Notes: generated by a model from the sequence alone, not told the origin. 64,000 nt of DNA from JAAFHB01 sp038236995 (GCA_038236995.1 JBBRZE010000010.1:23742-87741); one strand, 5' to 3'; counted from the stretch's first letter, positions 9,990 through 19,346 are shown. Translations and numbers: made by a program.

Positions 9990-12323
9990 ATGGAATCTAA
10001 CAAATTGACAAAAGACGTATCATCCGAAGAAACCGGTCTTCTCAAAAATGGTGAAAACGTTAACAAAGATGACGCCAAAACTACAGTTGCTATTATAGAA
10101 AGCACTGACAATGAAAATGAAACATCGGTAGAAGAGGCAAAATCTTCGCCAATTATTTTATCTGAATCTGAACCTCAACCTGTCCCTGAATTAGTACCAG
10201 AAAATGTTCCTGAACTTGAACCTCAAGTTGTTCCGGAATTGGTGCCAGAAATAGCCCCGGAATTAGTTCCAGAAATAGTTCCTGAAATTATTCCGGAAAC
10301 AAGTCCTGAAATTTTACCTGAACCGAATTTTCAAAATACATTAACTACCGACGAGGTGGTTGTGCAAGAAACAGAAACGCAAGATATTGTTTATGAACAG
10401 GTTGTGGAAGATAAAGGAGCGGAGAAAGATATTCAGGAGCCTGCTTCAACGGAAACGACTCCGGTTCCTATGAAAGAGGTTTCCGAATCTGCAGAAACTG
10501 CATTAATTGATCAGATTGTTCAGGTTCCGGTAGAATCAGATGATGATGACGATCTTTTCAGCGACAGAGAACCGGATGCGAATGCAATTCCAATCCATGA
10601 TTATTCTTCATACAGCAAAATACAGTTAATAAATACATTACGGAAAATATTGGCGGAAGGGACGGTGGAAGAAATCAGGCCCCACGCTGAGGCAATTAAA
10701 GGATGTTTTTATAAGATCCGGAATGCCGAGATTCAGGAGCAGAAACTTGCCTTTACCGCCGAAGGAAACGACGAGGAGCTATTTGAACCTCAGGCAGACT
10801 CGTTTGAAGCTGAATTAAAGGATCTTCTTCGTGAATATAAAAATCTTCGCGCAGAATTAAATAAAAAGCAGGAAGCAGTAAAAGAAGAAAATTATCATAA
10901 AAAACTCGCGATTATTGAGGAAATTAAATCCTTAATAAACAGTGAAGAGTCGATTAATATGACTTTTCAGGAGTTCAACAATCTTCAGGATAAATGGAAG
11001 GCAACAGGACAGGTTCCTCAAACAAGGGTAAAGGATTTGTGGGAGAATTACCACTATCACGTTGAGTTGTTTTATGACTTTGTGAAGATCAACCGCGAAT
11101 TGCGTGATCTCGATCTTCGTCGGAATATGGATGAGAAAGCCAAGTTGTGCGTTAAAGCCGAAGAACTTACAGCAGCAGATGCTGATGCATTGTCAACTTT
11201 CAGGGATCTTCAGAAACTCCACGAAGCATGGCGTGAAATTGGTCCTGTACCCCGTGATACCAAGCAAGATTTGTGGGAGCGTTTTAAGGTAGCTACTACT
11301 GTAATAAACAAGCGATATCAGCAATTCTTTGAACAGGAACGTTCCACTCAAAAAGAGCAATTACAAAAGAAAATTGAACTTTGCGAATTGGCTGAACAGC
11401 ATTCCGGATTTACATCGGATAATCCACGCGAATGGAATGATGTTACCGAGAAAGTGATTGCTTTACAGGAGGCTTGGAAAGTTTCCGGATTTGGTCCGCG
11501 TAAAGAGAATGCGAAAGTTTGGGAACGTTTCAGAGCTGCCAATGATGCATTTTTCCAGAATAAACGTAATTTTTGGAATAAGAGTAAAGATCAGCTTAAT
11601 AAGAATCTGGCACTTAAATTGGAGATTTGTGAACAGGCTGAAAAGCTGAAAGATACTGAAGACTGGAAAGCAACTACAGATAAGTTGATTGCACTTCAGA
11701 AAAAGTGGAAAGAGGTTGGACCGGTGCCTCGCAAACAATCTGAGCTGATCTGGAAGCGATTCCGCAGTGCCTGTGATGAATTCTTTAATCGTAAAACAAC
11801 ACATTTTTCAGGCGTTACTGGCGATCAGGATGAGAATTACAAAGCTAAAAAGGCATTGATTGCTGAAATTGAAGCATGGAAGCCAACCGGCGATGCGAAA
11901 ATAGATATTGAAATTCTTAAGAAATTTCAAGACCGATGGTCTGAAATTGGATTCGTCCCATTCCGCAAAAAAGAGGAGTTACAAACCCGTTACCATAGTC
12001 TCGTCGATGCTTATTTTGATCAGTTGAAATTGGATGATCAGGACCTGGGGCTTTTTAAATTTAAGAGCAAAATCGAAAATTTAGCCTCTCAACAACGCGG
12101 TTGGTCGAAAATTAACATGGAACGCGATCGGTTGTCACAACATCTGAAACAGCTTGAAAATGATATAAATACGCTTGGTAATAATGTTGGATTCTTTGGA
12201 TCAAGCAAAGGCGCTCAATCGTTAATACAAGGGGTAAACGCTCAGATGGAAAAAATTAAAGTCCAGATTGATTACCTGAAGGCAAAATTAAAGATAATTG
12301 ATTCACAGGAAGAAGTAAACTAA
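9990..12323 (+). CDS. multi-DUF349 domain protein with acidic Pro/Glu repeat N-terminus
   Basis: A 777-aa cytosolic-looking protein with no signal peptide. The N-terminal third (to about residue 205) is low-complexity and acidic, with a degenerate P-E-x-V/L/I repeat at residues about 65-112 and a D-rich run (ESDDDDDLFSD). The rest consists of about six to seven tandem alpha-helical DUF349 units, each marked by a motif of the type LxxxWKxxGPVPRxxxxxLWERF (for example WKATGQVPQTRVKDLWENY, WREIGPVPRDTKQDLWERF and WKEVGPVPRKQSELIWKRF), followed by a C-terminal coiled coil (residues about 700-777). DUF349 proteins are widespread in Bacteroidota; I know of no settled biochemical role. The long frame starts at a TTG at 9948, but the ATG at 9990 (MESNKLTKDVS) is preferred. 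A strong terminator follows. Confidence 0.88.
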   Translation: MESNKLTKDVSSEETGLLKNGENVNKDDAKTTVAIIESTDNENETSVEEAKSSPIILSESEPQPVPELVPENVPELEPQVVPELVPEIAPELVPEIVPEIIPETSPEILPEPNFQNTLTTDEVVVQETETQDIVYEQVVEDKGAEKDIQEPASTETTPVPMKEVSESAETALIDQIVQVPVESDDDDDLFSDREPDANAIPIHDYSSYSKIQLINTLRKILAEGTVEEIRPHAEAIKGCFYKIRNAEIQEQKLAFTAEGNDEELFEPQADSFEAELKDLLREYKNLRAELNKKQEAVKEENYHKKLAIIEEIKSLINSEESINMTFQEFNNLQDKWKATGQVPQTRVKDLWENYHYHVELFYDFVKINRELRDLDLRRNMDEKAKLCVKAEELTAADADALSTFRDLQKLHEAWREIGPVPRDTKQDLWERFKVATTVINKRYQQFFEQERSTQKEQLQKKIELCELAEQHSGFTSDNPREWNDVTEKVIALQEAWKVSGFGPRKENAKVWERFRAANDAFFQNKRNFWNKSKDQLNKNLALKLEICEQAEKLKDTEDWKATTDKLIALQKKWKEVGPVPRKQSELIWKRFRSACDEFFNRKTTHFSGVTGDQDENYKAKKALIAEIEAWKPTGDAKIDIEILKKFQDRWSEIGFVPFRKKEELQTRYHSLVDAYFDQLKLDDQDLGLFKFKSKIENLASQQRGWSKINMERDRLSQHLKQLENDINTLGNNVGFFGSSKGAQSLIQGVNAQMEKIKVQIDYLKAKLKIIDSQEEVN
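10182..10326 (+). repeat. in-frame Pro-Glu-Val repeat coding region
   Basis: Degenerate tandem codon blocks encode repeating PELVPE / PEIVPE units (about ten), with mixed synonymous codons (cct, cca, ccg, ccc for Pro). The protein-level repeat is therefore clearer than the DNA repeat, which suggests selection on the peptide or an old expansion. It lies within the DUF349 protein. Confidence 0.75.
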
Positions 12324-12344
12324 TGTTTTATTGATATTTAAAAG

Positions 12345-12373
12345 CCCGTTCCGGTCATATGGAACGGGTTTTT
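12345..12373 (+). terminator. intrinsic terminator after DUF349 gene
   Basis: A perfect 8-bp GC-rich stem, cccgttcc (12345-12352) with ggaacggg (12361-12368), has an 8-nt loop and is followed directly by a T run. It separates the DUF349 gene from pyrG. Confidence 0.9.
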
Positions 12374-12474
12374 CATTGTAATAAAGTAACCGAAATTTAA
12401 TCAAAAGCTACAAGGGTTACGATTATTATTAGTTACTTTGCAAACTTTTAGAACATACAACAAATCTTATTATT

Positions 12475-14082
12475 GTGGCCACAACGAAGTATATATTTGT
12501 GACAGGCGGTGTGACCTCTTCTCTCGGAAAAGGGATTATTGCTTCATCCCTTGCGAAGCTTCTTCAGGCAAGAGGATACAAGGTAACAATTCAGAAATTA
12601 GATCCCTACATCAATGTTGATCCGGGAACTTTAAATCCCTACGAACATGGCGAATGTTACGTAACCGAGGATGGCGCCGAAACTGATCTTGATCTCGGAC
12701 ATTACGAGCGATTTCTTAATTCACCTACAACACAAGCGAATAACGTTACTACTGGCAGAATTTACCAGTCTGTAATAAATAAGGAACGTCGTGGTGATTA
12801 CCTGGGAAAGACGGTTCAGATCATCCCACATATTACTGACGAAATTAAAAGATATATCAAATTTTTGGGATCGAAGAAAAAATTCGATGTTGTGATATCT
12901 GAGATTGGTGGTGTGGTAGGTGATATCGAATCTTTACCCTACATTGAAGCGGTTCGGCAGTTGAAGTGGGAGATGGGGAGCGATGCTCTATTTGTCCATC
13001 TCACGTTGGTCCCTTATTTACAGGCATCAGGGGAACTAAAAACCAAACCAACTCAGCATTCAGTTAAAACGATGCTCGAAAACGGAGTTCAGCCAGACGT
13101 TCTCGTTCTTCGGACAGAGCATCTTCTTTCTCCGGGTTTGAAAGAGAAAGTTGCCCTCTTTTGTAACGTAAACAAAGAGTCTGTTATCGAGTCAATAGAT
13201 GTGCCTACGATCTATGAGGTTCCGATTAAAATGCAGGAGGAAAAGCTGGATGAAATTGTCCTTAAAAAATTAGGTCTTCCATTGGGAGATCCGCCCGCAC
13301 TTAAAGAATGGAACGAATTTCTGTACAGGTATAAGAACCCAAAAAGAGAAATAAAAGTAGCACTGATCGGAAAATATGTTGAACTTCACGATGCCTACAA
13401 GTCGATTTCAGAAGCACTGATTCATGCAGGTGCTGCCAACGAATGCCGTGTAAACATCGAGTGGATACATTCTGAAAAGATAAACGAAGAGAATATTGAA
13501 CGAAAATTAAAGGGTTGCAACGGAATAATCATTGCTCCTGGATTCGGACATCGTGGTATTGAGGGGAAAATTATTGCTGCAAAATATGCCCGCATCCATA
13601 AAATACCATTTTTCGGAATTTGCCTTGGAATGCAGATTGCAGTGATTGAATTTGCACGTAATGTTCTGAAATTGTGTGATGCCGACTCTACAGAGATGAA
13701 TACGGAAACCAAATTTCCTGTCATTGACCTGATGGAAGAACAAAAGGAGATTACTGATAAAGGGGGCACGATGCGCTTGGGAGCCTATGCCTGTCATCTG
13801 AAAAAGGATTCAAAGGCCTTCGCAGCTTACGGAAAATCGAAAATATCTGAAAGGCACAGACATCGTTATGAATTTAATGATGCCTATCTGAAACAATTCG
13901 AAGATGCAGGGATGAAAGCAGTCGGAGTAAATCCTGACACTACTTTGGTTGAAGTAATCGAAATTCCTAATCATCCATGGTTTGTGGGCGTTCAGTTCCA
14001 TCCTGAATACAGTAGTTCAGTAATGCAACCACACCCTTTATTTGTGGCATTTATAAAATCTGTTCTCGATAACTCTAAATAA
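12475..14082 (+). CDS. pyrG: CTP synthase
   Basis: Makes CTP from UTP, ATP and glutamine in the cytosol; 535 aa, normal length. The N-terminal amidoligase domain begins with the P-loop region FVTGGVTSSLGKGIIASSLA and contains DPYINVDPGTLNPYEHGE and EIGGVVGDIESLP. The C-terminal class-I glutamine amidotransferase domain shows GFGHRG, the nucleophile elbow PFFGICLGMQIAVIEFARN (Cys), and the His/Glu pair in GVQFHPEYSS. The start is a GTG at 12475 placed exactly at the conserved MATTKYIFVTGGV N-terminus; no ATG fits. It lies 22 bp before yidC and is probably co-transcribed with it. Confidence 0.98.
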   Translation: MATTKYIFVTGGVTSSLGKGIIASSLAKLLQARGYKVTIQKLDPYINVDPGTLNPYEHGECYVTEDGAETDLDLGHYERFLNSPTTQANNVTTGRIYQSVINKERRGDYLGKTVQIIPHITDEIKRYIKFLGSKKKFDVVISEIGGVVGDIESLPYIEAVRQLKWEMGSDALFVHLTLVPYLQASGELKTKPTQHSVKTMLENGVQPDVLVLRTEHLLSPGLKEKVALFCNVNKESVIESIDVPTIYEVPIKMQEEKLDEIVLKKLGLPLGDPPALKEWNEFLYRYKNPKREIKVALIGKYVELHDAYKSISEALIHAGAANECRVNIEWIHSEKINEENIERKLKGCNGIIIAPGFGHRGIEGKIIAAKYARIHKIPFFGICLGMQIAVIEFARNVLKLCDADSTEMNTETKFPVIDLMEEQKEITDKGGTMRLGAYACHLKKDSKAFAAYGKSKISERHRHRYEFNDAYLKQFEDAGMKAVGVNPDTTLVEVIEIPNHPWFVGVQFHPEYSSSVMQPHPLFVAFIKSVLDNSK

Positions 14083-14104
14083 AAAATACGATCAGTCATA
14101 ACTT

Positions 14105-16051
14105 ATGGATAAAAATACGATAACAGGCCTGGCTCTGATTTTTGTGATTCTGATAACATTCAGTTACTTTAATAAACCATCGGAAAGCGATATTGAAGCG
14201 GCTAAGCGACAACGCGATTCAATTGTTCAGGTTGAAGCGGCTAAAGCTCAGCAGGCTGAAGTTGAAGCAAAGGCGGCTACTGCTACCCTTCAGGCAAAAG
14301 TAACCACCCCACCTACAGATAGTGCTGGTGTTGCAGGAGTGGAAAATGACCTTAAAAACCTTTACGGTGTTTTCTACGAAGCAGTCAAGGGAACTGAAAA
14401 ATTCATTACCTTGGAGAATAATCTAATGAAGGTAAGGGTGTCAACAAAAGGTGGAAAGATCTATTCGGTTGAATTAAAAGGGTATAAAAGATTCAATGGC
14501 CAACCACTGGTTCTTTTTGAAGGGGATAAAAATCGTTTTGGATTGAATTTCTTTTCGCAAAACAAGAGTATTCAAACCGATCAGTTCTTTTTTACACCTT
14601 CTGTAGCCGATACCATATTGACGGTTTCGGGACCTCCGGTTTCGAAAGGAAAGGAAGGTCGTGAGAAATTTAATGAGGAAGGCAAACAGGATTCGACGGC
14701 ACTAAAAATGCTTCTTGATGCCGGAAATGGAGTATCTGTCGCTTACGTCTACACGCTGAAGCACAACTCTTTTATGGTTGGGTTCGATATCCAGACCGCG
14801 GGGCTTAAAAAAGTGATGGGTGCAAATTCCGACTATATCAACTTTGCATGGACGCAGGCAATGCCACGTCAGGAGAAGGTTTCGAAGTTCGGTGAGGATA
14901 ATTACGCGACCGCTTATTACAGATATTATAAGGATAATGTCGATAAAATAGCAACTGCCAAATCAGAAACAAAGGCGCTGACAACAAAAGTCGAATGGGT
15001 AAGTTTTAAAACCCTTTTCTTCTCGTCTGTTCTGATTGCAGATAAAGCGTTCCTGAATGGCCAGGTAAGCACCAAAGTGAGAGGAAATACAGATTCCACA
15101 TATGTATCTGATATGACTGCTGATTTGACGATTCCACTCGATAATTCGGGAAGTGAATCGTTTCCTGCCCGGTTTTATTTTGGCCCAAATCAATATAACA
15201 CGCTAAAACAGTACAACATAAAACTTGATGATGAGATAGCATTGGGCTGGACCATTATAGGTTGGGTCAACAAGTACATTATCATTCCGGCTTTCGATTT
15301 TCTACGCAGATATATTAGCAACTTTGGGGTAATTATCTTGTTATTGACAATTTACGTTAAGTTGATCATTGCGCCATTCACCTACAAATCGTATATTTCG
15401 CAGGCCAAAATGAGGTTGTTAAAACCTGAAATTGAAGAGATTCAGAAAAAATTTGGCGATGATAAAAAGATGGAGTCGCAGCAGGCAACGATGGCGTTGT
15501 ATAAAAAGGCGGGTGTAAATCCGATGGGAGGTTGTTTGCCGATGCTCTTTCAGATGCCAATCCTCGTCTCGATGTTCTATTTCTTCCCGATCTCCATCGA
15601 ATTGAGGCAACAAAGTTTCCTTTGGGCGCACGATCTTTCAACGTACGACTCGATTATGACACTTCCTTTTGTAGTTCCGTTTGGGTTTGGTAGTCACGTA
15701 AGCCTTTTCTGCTTATTGATGACTGTTACCAACATTCTGTACGTGAAGTATAACAACGAAATGGCAGGTGCCGGAACACAGCAGATGCCAGGAATGAAAA
15801 CCATGATGTATTTGATGCCAGTAATGTTCCTGTTTATCTTCAACAGTTATGCTTCCGGATTGAGTTTATACTACTTCTTATCCCTGGTCTTTACTTTTGT
15901 ACAGATGTTTATCTTCAAAAAACTGATTAATGAAGATGCGATCCATGCACAATTGAAGGCTAAACAAAAGATGCCGGTTGTAAAATCGAAATTTACGGCA
16001 AGGCTCGAAGAGATGGCTAAACAACGGAATACGCCACAAAAGAAAAAATAA
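14105..16051 (+). CDS. yidC: membrane protein insertase YidC
   Basis: Inner-membrane insertase (Oxa1 family) that places and folds membrane proteins alone or with SecYEG; 648 aa. An N-terminal TM anchor (ITGLALIFVILITFSYF) is followed by an Ala/Glu/Gln-rich linker and the large periplasmic beta-sandwich domain (to about residue 370). The conserved five-TM core starts at about 375, including IILLLTIYVKLIIAPFTYKSYISQAKMR, the cytoplasmic loop LKPEIEEIQKKFGDDKKMESQQ, YKKAGVNPMGGCLPMLFQMPI and the late TMs ending near residue 610. The basic C-tail (NTPQKKK) is usual. It follows pyrG, an arrangement I recall from Bacteroidota. Confidence 0.98.
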   Translation: MDKNTITGLALIFVILITFSYFNKPSESDIEAAKRQRDSIVQVEAAKAQQAEVEAKAATATLQAKVTTPPTDSAGVAGVENDLKNLYGVFYEAVKGTEKFITLENNLMKVRVSTKGGKIYSVELKGYKRFNGQPLVLFEGDKNRFGLNFFSQNKSIQTDQFFFTPSVADTILTVSGPPVSKGKEGREKFNEEGKQDSTALKMLLDAGNGVSVAYVYTLKHNSFMVGFDIQTAGLKKVMGANSDYINFAWTQAMPRQEKVSKFGEDNYATAYYRYYKDNVDKIATAKSETKALTTKVEWVSFKTLFFSSVLIADKAFLNGQVSTKVRGNTDSTYVSDMTADLTIPLDNSGSESFPARFYFGPNQYNTLKQYNIKLDDEIALGWTIIGWVNKYIIIPAFDFLRRYISNFGVIILLLTIYVKLIIAPFTYKSYISQAKMRLLKPEIEEIQKKFGDDKKMESQQATMALYKKAGVNPMGGCLPMLFQMPILVSMFYFFPISIELRQQSFLWAHDLSTYDSIMTLPFVVPFGFGSHVSLFCLLMTVTNILYVKYNNEMAGAGTQQMPGMKTMMYLMPVMFLFIFNSYASGLSLYYFLSLVFTFVQMFIFKKLINEDAIHAQLKAKQKMPVVKSKFTARLEEMAKQRNTPQKKK

Positions 16052-16072
16052 CCAATTGATTTTTTAGATATT

Positions 16073-16105
16073 AAAAAGCTGTTCCACATTTTGGAGCAGC
16101 TTTTT
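16073..16105 (+). terminator. intrinsic terminator after yidC
   Basis: aaaaagctg (from 16073) pairs with cagcttttt (to 16105), with further pairing of ttcca/tgga toward the loop. The T run on the 3' side fits termination of the pyrG-yidC transcript. Confidence 0.85.
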
Positions 16106-16279
16106 CTGTTCCATAAAGTAATGTTAGTGCATAATTGCAGCAGGCAATTGGTTTTTAAGCTATGTGAGATCCGGACCTCTCTTCTCAATTCACTTTAAAG
16201 GGGTTTTATACCGGATTAATTTCCCTCGTAAAGTACCGACGTGCCTGCCGCAAGATGCAAATTTCAACCTGTAATTGTG

Positions 16280-17335
16280 CTAACGATTGGGCAATATGCT
16301 CTCCGAATCAGCATTTAATTCCAGTAGATTCTTCTTCACCACCTCTGGCGAAGAATTCGCATAACAATAAACGCACAAATGATTGCAGGTGTCATAAGAA
16401 CCGGTATCTTTACTGATGATGCAACCACAAGCCTTACGCTGACCTTTGTCTTTGAGATTGGATTTTTTACCAGGAACCTCCTCGCCAAACAGCAATTGCT
16501 CCCTGGGTTTTACGCCAAGTAAGCCCATTAGCTTCATGTCGTTTGAAAATAGCTTTTCAATTAATACATCATCAATACATTTATTGTGCGAAATCTGATA
16601 TTTCTCAAGGTCAATATCTTCGGCACAAGTGGCGATCCGGAAATCGGGATTGATTTTGAGCCATTCCTGCAGGATTTTTTGAATGTCTTTTGCAAACTCA
16701 TTTTTTTGGTCAGTGCTAAACTCTGCCAGGTGAATCGTTGACTCGTTATAACAGGTCGTCTCTCTGATCAGGTTGTTCTTGACTTTTTGATACGAAAAGA
16801 TATCGGCAAAGCTAAAAACAAGTTTATCTGTATGATGGACCAATTGGTTTCCAAGTTTCCGGATTCTAGTTAATAATTCTCCAACAGTTAATTGATCGGT
16901 CAGTAATAACGGGTCGAACCGCCAGATTACCTTTTCTTTTCCAATCAATTCAGAGAGGCTGATAAAAGTCTCAACACGAGTCACAAGCGGTGGCAAATTT
17001 GGCTCAAATCCCTCATACTCGTAGTTGTTCAGCGTATATTGGAAATAGTAATTCAATCCTAGATCATCGAGATAGGTGAGGTGCTGCATCATTGGTTTTG
17101 GATTCTTTGTCCAAAAAACAAATAAGCGCGCTTCCTGAAAGGAGACATATTGCGAATTCGCGCGGTGAAATGGGTTGTTCCAGCATACGTAACCGCTTTT
17201 TAACCGGTTGACCAGCCACTCTGAATGGAATGCCGGAATATCGGTTGATCGGCTTGCAGAAATAATAAGCGGTGCGATAGCGGATCTTTGTTCGCCACTG
17301 TCGGTTGTAAGCTGAACTTCCTTCCAGATTTTCAT
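16280..17335 (-). CDS. DUF1848 protein with C-terminal radical-SAM-like cysteine cluster
   Basis: A 351-aa protein of the DUF1848 family. The N-terminus PLIISASRSTDIPAFHSEWL and the central WRFDPLLLTD block are typical. The C-terminus carries GCIISKDTGSYDTCNHLCVYCYAN. The C-x3-C-x2-C spacing (CNHLCVYC) is the radical SAM 4Fe-4S pattern, but it sits near the end of the protein and not near the start as in canonical radical SAM enzymes. An additional CGC lies just before it. Substrate and reaction are unknown. It is transcribed leftward, 150 bp after the CWC gene, so it may be the last gene of the lipA run or stand alone. Region 16106-16279 downstream shows nothing further. Confidence 0.85.
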   Translation of the reverse strand: MKIWKEVQLTTDSGEQRSAIAPLIISASRSTDIPAFHSEWLVNRLKSGYVCWNNPFHRANSQYVSFQEARLFVFWTKNPKPMMQHLTYLDDLGLNYYFQYTLNNYEYEGFEPNLPPLVTRVETFISLSELIGKEKVIWRFDPLLLTDQLTVGELLTRIRKLGNQLVHHTDKLVFSFADIFSYQKVKNNLIRETTCYNESTIHLAEFSTDQKNEFAKDIQKILQEWLKINPDFRIATCAEDIDLEKYQISHNKCIDDVLIEKLFSNDMKLMGLLGVKPREQLLFGEEVPGKKSNLKDKGQRKACGCIISKDTGSYDTCNHLCVYCYANSSPEVVKKNLLELNADSESILPNR

Positions 17336-17485
17336 AATGGAGGTTCTTTTTTACGAAACTAATTTTTTTTATTAAGAAATTAGCTATACCAATAGCTCAT
17401 TGAAAGATATTGGCTCTGTAATACATTCGTTGGGGATCCACAACAATACAAATAGGCTTTAGCCAAATTGCTGGAAATTAATTAA

Positions 17486-17698
17486 TTATTGGAGAAATGA
17501 TTTATCCCTTTTCAGCTCTTCCATACAATCATTGCAAAGGCATTCATCAAAATGCGTTGCGATATAGTCTAGTATATCTTCTGTGACTTCTACATCAAAA
17601 CACGGACAATGAACGGTTCCCGTGCAAATGTGCAGTTTCCCGCAATTCGTACATTCTTTAGGTTCATACTTTGAATACATGACTGATAAATTAGGCAT
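17486..17698 (-). CDS. small cysteine-rich CWC-type protein
   Basis: A 70-aa protein with seven cysteines: CTNCGKLHIC, HCPC and CLCNDC. This arrangement matches the small cysteine-rich CWC family, expected to bind a metal ion; its function is not known. A second start (Met7, 17680) is equally possible and would begin MYSKYEPKECTNC. It lies 3 bp after the flavodoxin/ferredoxin reductase-like gene and is surely co-transcribed with it, which may hint at a redox or metal-handling link. Confidence 0.75.
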   Translation of the reverse strand: MPNLSVMYSKYEPKECTNCGKLHICTGTVHCPCFDVEVTEDILDYIATHFDECLCNDCMEELKRDKSFLQ

Positions 17699-17701
17699 AC
17701 T

Positions 17702-18370
17702 TTAAAAGAATACCTCTGTCCGTATATTTTCGGGGATAATGTCATTTTTTTCGAGTATTTCTGTCACATCGTTCACCATCCCTGAATTGCCACAGATATA
17801 AAAGATGGAGTCCTTGTTGATCCCTTTTTCCTTTAAATACTGGGTTACGCGTCCAAAATGATAAACCCCATGTTCGCGCGAAGTGCAAAGTCTATAAAGG
17901 TCCTCAGGGTAATCGGAAGAGTCGTAGGCCTCATAACCATGTCTGACACCATGAATAACTTCAAAATCAAGAGCTGGATTCGATAATATAATACTATGGA
18001 ATGGTGCAATGCCGGTACCTGTCGCAATGAATGTAAAGTGACTTCGTTTAATTTGTTCATTGTCTCTTAAAAGGAAAAACCCAAACGGTCCGGTGATTTC
18101 CACTTTTGTCCCGATTTTCAGGTATTTCAATTCTTTTGAGATTTCACCTTCGTCAACCTCTTTGATTAACAGGTCAATATATGGGGCATTTTCAGGACTG
18201 TAAATCGAGTATTCACGGGCTTTATTTTCGCCGGGAACATTCAACACCAGATATTGTCCTGCTTTAAATTCAAAATCACTTTTTTCAAGTCGCAGTACGT
18301 AAGTTGATTCGGTCAGATTTCTGACTTCCAATATTTTGCTGTATGTTATTTTCTTTGTCTTCATTTTCAA
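17702..18370 (-). CDS. ferredoxin-NADP reductase-type FAD/NAD(P) oxidoreductase
   Basis: A 222-aa flavoprotein of the FNR superfamily that moves electrons between NAD(P)H and a small redox carrier. The FAD domain contains FKAGQYLVLNVPGENKAREYSIYS (the R-x-Y-S FAD motif) and GPFGFFLL. The NAD(P) domain contains FIATGTGIAPFHSI and FYICGNSGMVNDV. The C-terminus ends in EVFF, with a terminal aromatic as in plant-type FNRs. It starts 4 bp after the lipA stop and is followed 3 bp later by the CWC gene. It may supply electrons for LipA's reductive SAM chemistry, but that is inference from position only. Confidence 0.87.
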   Translation of the reverse strand: MKMKTKKITYSKILEVRNLTESTYVLRLEKSDFEFKAGQYLVLNVPGENKAREYSIYSPENAPYIDLLIKEVDEGEISKELKYLKIGTKVEITGPFGFFLLRDNEQIKRSHFTFIATGTGIAPFHSIILSNPALDFEVIHGVRHGYEAYDSSDYPEDLYRLCTSREHGVYHFGRVTQYLKEKGINKDSIFYICGNSGMVNDVTEILEKNDIIPENIRTEVFF

Positions 18371-18374
18371 TTAA

Positions 18375-19229
18375 TTAAGCGTGAATATGTCTTTCTGCGC
18401 GATAGGAAGAGCGAACCAAAGGACTGCTTTCGACCATACTGAACCCTTTTTCGAGCGCAGCTTCACGGTATTTGATAAAGACAGCAGGTTTCACAAACTC
18501 CTCAATCTTAATATGATGTGGCGATGGTTGCAGATATTGGCCGATTGTCAAAACCTTACATCCCACTTTAAGCAGATCGTCCATCGTTTCGAAAACCTCG
18601 TCTTCGGTTTCTCCCAAACCTACCATAATCCCTGATTTTGCCACAATGCCGGAATTAGCTATAATCTGAATTACTTTAAGGCTACGGTCATAACGGGCGA
18701 CATCCCTCACTTTCGGGGTGAGTCTACGAACCGTTTCCATGTTATGCGAGATAACTTCGGGTCTGGCATCGATCACTTTTTGGATCAATTCAGGCCTGGC
18801 ATAGAAATCGGGAATTAAAGTCTCGATTGTTATCTCTGGATTAACCTCCTTGAGCGTTTTTATTGTAAAGGCCCAGAAAGCCGCTCCGCCATCATCGAGG
18901 TCGTCACGCGTTACGGATGTGATCACACAGTGCTTAATCTTCAACGCCTGAATGGTTTCAGCCAATCGATAGGGTTCTTCCATATCTACGAGGTCAGGAA
19001 TCATGTTCTTTACATCGCAGAAACGGCAGTTTCGTGTGCATTTCTCACCCAAAATCATAAAACTTGCGGTTGCTGCTCCCCAGCATTCCGCTTTATTCGG
19101 GCAGTTGCCACTTACGCAGATCGTATTTAGTTGCTGCTTTGCTGCCAGGTTCTTCAAAGTGATATAATCGTTTCCGGATGGAAGTGGAGTCTTCATCCAA
19201 TCGGGTAATCTTCGTGTATGTATCGTCAT
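18375..19229 (-). CDS. lipA: lipoyl synthase
   Basis: Radical SAM enzyme that inserts two sulfurs into octanoyl groups bound to E2/GcvH proteins; 284 aa. Both 4Fe-4S clusters are visible: the auxiliary cluster at Cys38, Cys43 and Cys49 (CVSGNCPNKAEC) and the radical SAM cluster at Cys64, Cys68 and Cys71 (CTRNCRFC). The family C-terminal serine motif LVRSSYRA is also present. No lipB is adjacent. It lies 117 bp after the mevalonate kinase gene on the same strand, so it is close to but not tightly coupled with the leucine/isoprenoid array. The branched-chain dehydrogenase of that array and OGDH both need lipoate. Confidence 0.98.
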   Translation of the reverse strand: MTIHTRRLPDWMKTPLPSGNDYITLKNLAAKQQLNTICVSGNCPNKAECWGAATASFMILGEKCTRNCRFCDVKNMIPDLVDMEEPYRLAETIQALKIKHCVITSVTRDDLDDGGAAFWAFTIKTLKEVNPEITIETLIPDFYARPELIQKVIDARPEVISHNMETVRRLTPKVRDVARYDRSLKVIQIIANSGIVAKSGIMVGLGETEDEVFETMDDLLKVGCKVLTIGQYLQPSPHHIKIEEFVKPAVFIKYREAALEKGFSMVESSPLVRSSYRAERHIHA

Positions 19230-19346
19230 AAATTATCTGAAAAATAGAAAGATGCTGCTGATTTATATTTCAGTTTCTTACCGATTTTAAATTCCGAAAT
19301 TGATTCAGAGAAGAATCTGAAACTGACAATTCAGCGCTCAAAATGA

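Noticed and set aside
16106..16279. Possible small RNA or peptide gene after yidC
   Set aside because: The open frames here are antisense extensions from yidC or have no start or family support, and no strong secondary structure stands out.
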